Origin: JAJDFU01 sp964641965
GTDB taxonomy: Bacteria; Bacteroidota; Bacteroidia; Chitinophagales; Saprospiraceae
Direction: 5' to 3'
Assembly (NCBI GenBank): GCA_964641965.1
Contig: CAZXLD010000009.1
Location: forward strand, 47,697-111,696
Length of the DNA: 64,000 nt
Shown: in pieces, positions 60,381 through 64,000 of the stretch
Layout: every line of letters starts with the position of its first letter
Numbering within the stretch: position 1 is the stretch's first letter
The notes under the pieces: generated by a model
Told to the model about the DNA's origin: nothing
Databases searched by the model: none
The model's input: only the letters and a program-made list of their open reading frames with translations
Translations under genes and position numbers: made by a program

Positions 60381-61376
60381 ATGAAATACGATGTAGTGAT
60401 TGTAGGCGGAGGACCTACGGGAATAAATTGTGCCATTGCTGCCTCGAAGGCAGGACTAACATATATGGTGATTGAAAAGGGAACGCTGGTTAACTCAATC
60501 TACCACTTTCCAGCTAATATGACCTTCTTTTCCACTTCTAAATTACTGGAAATTGGGGGCGTGCCTTTCATTTCGCATTTGGATAAGCCAACCCGAATGG
60601 AGGCCCTGGAATATTACCGCCGGCTGGTTTCCCATTTTAAATTGAATATCCAAACCTACGAAGAGGTTACCGATATCGAATCCATTCCATCCGATTGCTA
60701 TCAAATTCGAACCACCAAATCCAATTATTTAGCCCGGTCTATTATAATTTCTACCGGGTTCTATGATACCCCGCGCCTCCTTGACGTTCCCGGGGAAAAC
60801 TTAGCCAAGGTAAGCCACTATTACAATGATCCACATCCGTATACCGGACAAAAGCTGCTCATTGTAGGAGCCGCCAACTCCGCCTGCGACGCCGCGCTGG
60901 AGACCTGGAGTAAGGGGGCAGACGTAACTATGGCCATCCGGGGCGATGAAATTTATAAAAGGGTAAAATATTGGATCCGGCCAAATATTGTTAATCGGAT
61001 AAAAGAAGGAAGTATTAAAGCCCACTTTCAAACGACGGTAAAGGAGATCCGGGAAAGTGAAGTCGTTCTGGAGGGTCCGGATGGCGAGTGGACACTGGAA
61101 AATGATTTTGTATTGGCGATGACCGGTTATAAACCAAATTTTCCGTTGTTAAAACGATTTGGCTTACGCATAAAAGAGGAGGATGGCCAACTGGAGCCGG
61201 AGCACGAACAGGGCAGCCTGGAAAGCAATTTACCAAATGTATTTCTGGCTGGCGTAGTCTGTGCAGGCATGCAGACCAGCAAGCTTTTTATTGAAAATAC
61301 GCGGGATCATGCCGAGAAGATCGTTTCGCAAATTAATGCCCGGCTGGAAAAAGAACCGGCTGGAAGTTCGTTTTGA
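60381..61376 (+). CDS. ypdA: YpdA-type bacillithiol disulfide reductase
   Basis: A 331-aa FAD/NADPH enzyme that reduces oxidised bacillithiol. ATG at 60381 (MKYDVVIVGGGPTGINCAIAASKAG) puts the FAD-binding GGGPTG at the N-terminus. YPDA family features follow: HFPANMTFFSTS, ISTGFYDTPRLLDVPGE, the NADPH-binding LLIVGAANSACDAAL (about 152) and MTGYKPN, NVFLAGVVCAGMQTSKLFIENTRDHA near the end. There is no CxxC active-site pair as in thioredoxin reductase, which matches YpdA. It fits with bshB1 elsewhere in the window. Confidence 0.93.
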   Translation: MKYDVVIVGGGPTGINCAIAASKAGLTYMVIEKGTLVNSIYHFPANMTFFSTSKLLEIGGVPFISHLDKPTRMEALEYYRRLVSHFKLNIQTYEEVTDIESIPSDCYQIRTTKSNYLARSIIISTGFYDTPRLLDVPGENLAKVSHYYNDPHPYTGQKLLIVGAANSACDAALETWSKGADVTMAIRGDEIYKRVKYWIRPNIVNRIKEGSIKAHFQTTVKEIRESEVVLEGPDGEWTLENDFVLAMTGYKPNFPLLKRFGLRIKEEDGQLEPEHEQGSLESNLPNVFLAGVVCAGMQTSKLFIENTRDHAEKIVSQINARLEKEPAGSSF

Positions 61377-61388
61377 TCTTCCAGCCGG
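61356..61388. terminator. Stable hairpin over the ypdA stop codon
   Basis: CCGGCTGGAAG and CTTCCAGCCGG are perfect 11-bp arms around a loop that contains the TGA stop of ypdA. There is no strong T-run, so it may act as a 3'-end stabiliser or a terminator for either of the convergent genes. Confidence 0.6.
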
Positions 61389-61416
61389 ATGAGTTTTGAA
61401 TTAATGGGAGAAAATT

Positions 61417-62034
61417 TTAATTGACAAACTCTTTTTTCAATTTTCCATTTTCCACCCAGTCGGGTAGTGCATAGGAATGCCCTTTGCCATCGTAGGGAAT
61501 TTTTTCAAGATCCCCTCGTTTATTGGCCAGCTTATGCAATACCTGATTAAGCTTGCGCTTTAATTGCACATCCGACATTTTATCCGTTTTCGCATTTTCC
61601 TTCTCGCTGATCTTCAATATTTCAGAGCTGATGAGCGGGCGCTTTGCCTTGCGTATGGCAGTAAGTACAAAGGTATCCCATTTGGACAACTTGCGTTGGC
61701 GCTGCATGGGCTTACGAGAAGCCTGAATGACTTCTTTTTTGGTTTTGGTGGTTTTTTCAGCCACCTCTTTTGCTTTGCTTTCCTTGGGAGCGGAGGCGGT
61801 TTTCTTCTTCGGCGGACGTCCACGGCGCTTGCGCGGTGCGGCGGTTCTGGTTTTAGCAGCAGAAACGGTAGTACCTACCCCTTCTTCTATTTGTTGCCGA
61901 TATGCTAAATGATCTTCCAGCTCTTCAATGGTTTGCCGGGTTTTTTCAATTTGAAATTCGAGTTTTTTCAATTCTGAATGATAAAGATCAATCAGCCCTT
62001 TAGTCTGAAGAGCGTTTAGATTGGTGTTAGCCAT
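61417..62034 (-). CDS. AT-hook/coiled-coil protein with winged-helix-like C-terminus
   Basis: A 205-aa basic protein. Residues about 15-50 form a coiled coil (LYHSELKKLEFQIEKTRQTIEELEDHLAYR). Then comes an AT-hook (RKRRGRPPKKKTA, about 68-80), a Lys-rich disordered stretch, and a C-terminal region (about 115-195, LSKWDTFVLTAIRKAKRPLISSEILKISEKEN...LNQVLHKLANKRGDLEKIPYDGKGHSYAL) with the helix pattern and late wing of a winged-helix DNA-binding domain. I infer a nucleoid-associated or regulatory DNA-binding protein. The combination is not one I can name. It converges on ypdA. Confidence 0.65.
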   Translation of the reverse strand: MANTNLNALQTKGLIDLYHSELKKLEFQIEKTRQTIEELEDHLAYRQQIEEGVGTTVSAAKTRTAAPRKRRGRPPKKKTASAPKESKAKEVAEKTTKTKKEVIQASRKPMQRQRKLSKWDTFVLTAIRKAKRPLISSEILKISEKENAKTDKMSDVQLKRKLNQVLHKLANKRGDLEKIPYDGKGHSYALPDWVENGKLKKEFVN

Positions 62035-62698
62035 TAGAATTACAATTTGATGATAGCCTGTTAATAAAATTCATAAACAATATAAAAAAGCTCTTTTACC
62101 CTTGAAAATCAAGGGCAAATACCTGGAGGAGTTTAGTCTTAATAGGGTGGAAATTTGTGTTATGGGTTAAAGTTATATTTTTTTAGTTAACTCTATTGAA
62201 TTTAACTTGAAAAAATGGACTTTTTTAAATAATTAGATAAATGGGGTCTAAGTTTTATAAAAATATGAGCTAAATAAAGCTTAAAGCTTGCCCGTTTGTT
62301 TTCAAGCGGTTAGAAAAGAGGAAATACAACTAATACAAAAGAAAATGTTAAAGTATAAATTTCATTAGACTACGGAAATGCTCCTCAAGAGTTACCGGGT
62401 AACTCTTGGAAGCTGCTGTAGGTGGCTGAATGTCACCCCGAGACTTCTTGGACGAATCTCCAGACATGCCTTATCCATATTGAATTCTTTATGTAGAATC
62501 TAAATAACTCAAAATAGGACTGGAAAGGAAAAAATGGAAACCTACATCCCTCTTTGTACTGGGAAAGGGCACGAAGACCGATCTTATTATGTAGAGAACA
62601 AGCGACTCAATTCAAACCTCCACCATCGTGATGTACCCTCTACGTCCTACCATCTACCTTCTCCCCTCTACCTGTCTAACATCTAACGATCTAAAAAT
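62035..62698. other. Intergenic region, 660 bp, AT-rich with two odd patches
   Basis: Mostly AT-rich with no gene. It contains the perfect 11-bp inverted repeat CAAGAGTTACC-g-GGTAACTCTTG (62386-62408) and the low-complexity stretch at 62634-62702. Confidence 0.5.
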
Positions 62699-62702
62699 CT
62701 AA
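62634..62702 (-). repeat. Degenerate GGTAGA-type 7-8-bp low-complexity repeat
   Basis: Minus strand reads as an irregular series of GTTAGAT, GTTAGAC, GGTAGAG, GGGAGAA, GGTAGAT, GGTAGGA, GTAGAGG. It lies directly after the stop of the TIR-FISUMP reading frame. Confidence 0.6.
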
Positions 62703-62944
62703 TCTTTTACACAACGGCAAGAACGACCGTACGACTTAAGGTTACGGTTCCGGTACAGCTTACCGCTGTCGCGGTTGAAGTAGTAGCTCCACGCGCCGTC
62801 GGTATCCCGCTCGGTAGCGCTCCAGTAGAGGCCGCCACTACCCAGGATGCTGAAGTCGCCATAGGAATTGCGCCAACCACCCAACTGCGCATCAAACCCG
62901 CTGGAGCCGCCGTCGATCAAGGCCTGATAAGCTGCTTCCCCCCC
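62699..62944 (-). pseudogene. Out-of-frame C-terminal half of the FISUMP domain
   Basis: This stretch continues the gene at 62892-63824 in another frame. It reads AAYQALIDGGSSGFDAQLGGWRNSYGDFSILGSGGLYWSATERD and ends in RCVKD, the typical C-terminal half of a Fibrobacter-paralogue (FISUMP) domain. The frames join if one G is removed from the G8 tract at 62938-62945. This is either a phase-variable switch, a real inactivating mutation, or a sequencing error in a homopolymer. Confidence 0.75.
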
Positions 62945-63824
62945 CGTCACCGGCGTCATCATCCGCTCCTCCATAGCGCTTGGCCATAGTTCGCCATTCA
63001 TCATCCATTGGCAATCGCCAGCCCACGGCCGCGCAGGCCTTTCTGGCGGCTTCCCAGATGTACAAGCGGCCGTATTTACTACAATTCGCATTCTCTTCGT
63101 TATAACACCATGAATCCGGCACTTCATAGTTCAGGTTTTCAGCCATCCAGATCAGGCCTCCAGGTTCGAATTGAATGGTGGGGTAGGATTGGCCGCCTAT
63201 GGTAGCCGTAGGAGAAAGTATTCTGTTTACAATCCAGATCGAACTAATTATAATCAGGATCGCCATGGCCCCTAAAATAATGGGCCATTTTTTTCTATTT
63301 GAAGAAGGACCCTTTGGGATGTGGGGCTTTTCGGGAATTGGCGTTTTAGTAACGGGTTTTCTGCCTTTTGGCTCGGAATAAAGGGTATCCGGGATTTGCC
63401 GGGATTCCTTTTTCGCTTTCGATTGGATCGCCTTTAATACCAAGTCAAACCCTTCCGGCTCGTATAGGTCTACATGATGAATATGACTAAACCGGTCCGG
63501 TATGGTACAGGCATCCAAGCGCACCGGAATGATAAAAATTTGACCACCCGGGATTTCTTGTAAGGTATCCAGGGCCAATTTAAACTCACGCTGTACATAC
63601 CCTCGCTTGGAGACGGAATAGGAGGAAAAGAAGATGATAATAAAGCGGGACTGCCGAAGGGCTTTCTGAATTTCCTGATCCCAATATTGCCCGGGCAACA
63701 AATCCATTTTGTCCAACCAGGGATGCAATCCAGCCGCTTTTAATTTTCGGTAGACCTCAATGACTTTGGGCTTGTCCTCGCTGGCGTGGCATAAAAAGAT
63801 CCGGTTTTCTTCGAATTGGGGCAT
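62892..63824 (-). CDS. TIR-domain protein with membrane helix and (interrupted) FISUMP domain
   Basis: A 310-aa reading frame. Residues about 8-140 are a TIR_2 domain (RIFLCHASEDKPKVIEVYRKLKAAGLHPWLDKMDLLPGQYWDQEIQKALRQSRFIIIFFSS), with the likely catalytic glutamate in QREFKLALD (about 82). A Pro/Lys linker and a membrane helix (about 182-203, WPIILGAMAILIIISSIWIV) follow, then the first half of a FISUMP domain (TIGGQSYPTIQFEPGGLIWMAENLNYEVPDSW...YIWEAARKACAAVGWRLPMDDEWRTM). The frame then shifts in a G8 run and ends 18 codons later. Bacterial TIR domains are often NADases in anti-phage defence; here cleavage has not been shown, and the outward FISUMP domain is more surface-protein-like. Confidence 0.82.
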   Translation of the reverse strand: MPQFEENRIFLCHASEDKPKVIEVYRKLKAAGLHPWLDKMDLLPGQYWDQEIQKALRQSRFIIIFFSSYSVSKRGYVQREFKLALDTLQEIPGGQIFIIPVRLDACTIPDRFSHIHHVDLYEPEGFDLVLKAIQSKAKKESRQIPDTLYSEPKGRKPVTKTPIPEKPHIPKGPSSNRKKWPIILGAMAILIIISSIWIVNRILSPTATIGGQSYPTIQFEPGGLIWMAENLNYEVPDSWCYNEENANCSKYGRLYIWEAARKACAAVGWRLPMDDEWRTMAKRYGGADDDAGDGGGSSLSGLDRRRLQRV

Positions 63825-64000
63825 GAATAAAAGGTGCAGGCAATCGGAAAATATATTGAATGATGAATAGGCCTTATAAAATTATAAAATATCCATATAA
63901 GAAAAGCGACACGAACCTATCGATAAGAGATTCTTAAAGCCTATGTGTACTGGCAAGCGAACTTAGGGTTGATCATTTCTTCTTTGTGTACTTGGCGGCT
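63825..64000. other. AT-rich sequence before the TIR gene, to the window edge
   Basis: No gene is seen. Imperfect -7-like TATATTTT occurs about 20 bp before the TIR start but lacks a matching -33 box. Confidence 0.4.

Overview
The window is chromosomal DNA of a Bacteroidota bacterium, most likely of the Saprospiria (Lewinella/Haliscomenobacter-like). The evidence is several secreted proteins with type IX secretion (T9SS) sorting tails, promoters of the TTTG-N17-23-TAnnTTTG type, few Shine-Dalgarno sites, bacillithiol genes (bshB1, ypdA), a DAHP synthase-chorismate mutase fusion and ClpC without CtsR. Lineage is inferred from protein content; no rRNA is present.

Layout. 1-5430: the end of a SNF2 helicase gene, a Uma2 relic, a MazG-like pyrophosphohydrolase, a putative arginine decarboxylase and glycogen phosphorylase. 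5597-8690: a small lipoprotein, two identical 175-bp cassettes abutting a tRNA-Lys gene, dinB, and a Crp/Fnr regulator. 8687-14741: RNase Z, a STAS protein, clpC and infC-rpmI-rplT. 14935-18634: a cytoplasmic lysozyme-like protein, a secreted two-repeat protein, an enoyl-CoA hydratase and a small membrane protein. 18742-23100: a four-gene Phe/Tyr operon (prephenate dehydratase, aminotransferase, prephenate dehydrogenase, DAHP synthase-chorismate mutase) behind two tandem Phe/Tyr-rich leader peptides, each followed by a terminator. 23181-39800: mixed housekeeping genes (recR, pyruvate dehydrogenase E2, mazG, dapF, threonine aldolase, HtrA, acyl-CoA carboxylase, bshB1) and some secreted proteins. 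39896-57888: three giant T9SS surface proteins (1319, about 1942 and 1661 aa) with PKD, malectin, kelch, Ig-like, thrombospondin-3, MopE-like and cohesin-like modules. 58678-64000: a GNAT acetyltransferase, a polyprenyl synthase, ypdA, an AT-hook protein and a TIR-transmembrane-FISUMP protein whose frame is broken in a run of eight G.

How the genes work together. The aromatic operon covers entry into the shikimate pathway and every step from chorismate to Phe and Tyr. The leaders carry runs of exactly those two codons, which points to ribosome-stalling attenuation used twice in series. This is the most interesting regulatory system here. The second is the tRNA-Lys locus: two perfect 175-bp non-coding units each end in the last 16 bp of the tRNA gene, as attachment-site cassettes stacked at a tRNA would. 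BshB1 and YpdA belong to one low-molecular-weight thiol system although they are about 20 kb apart.
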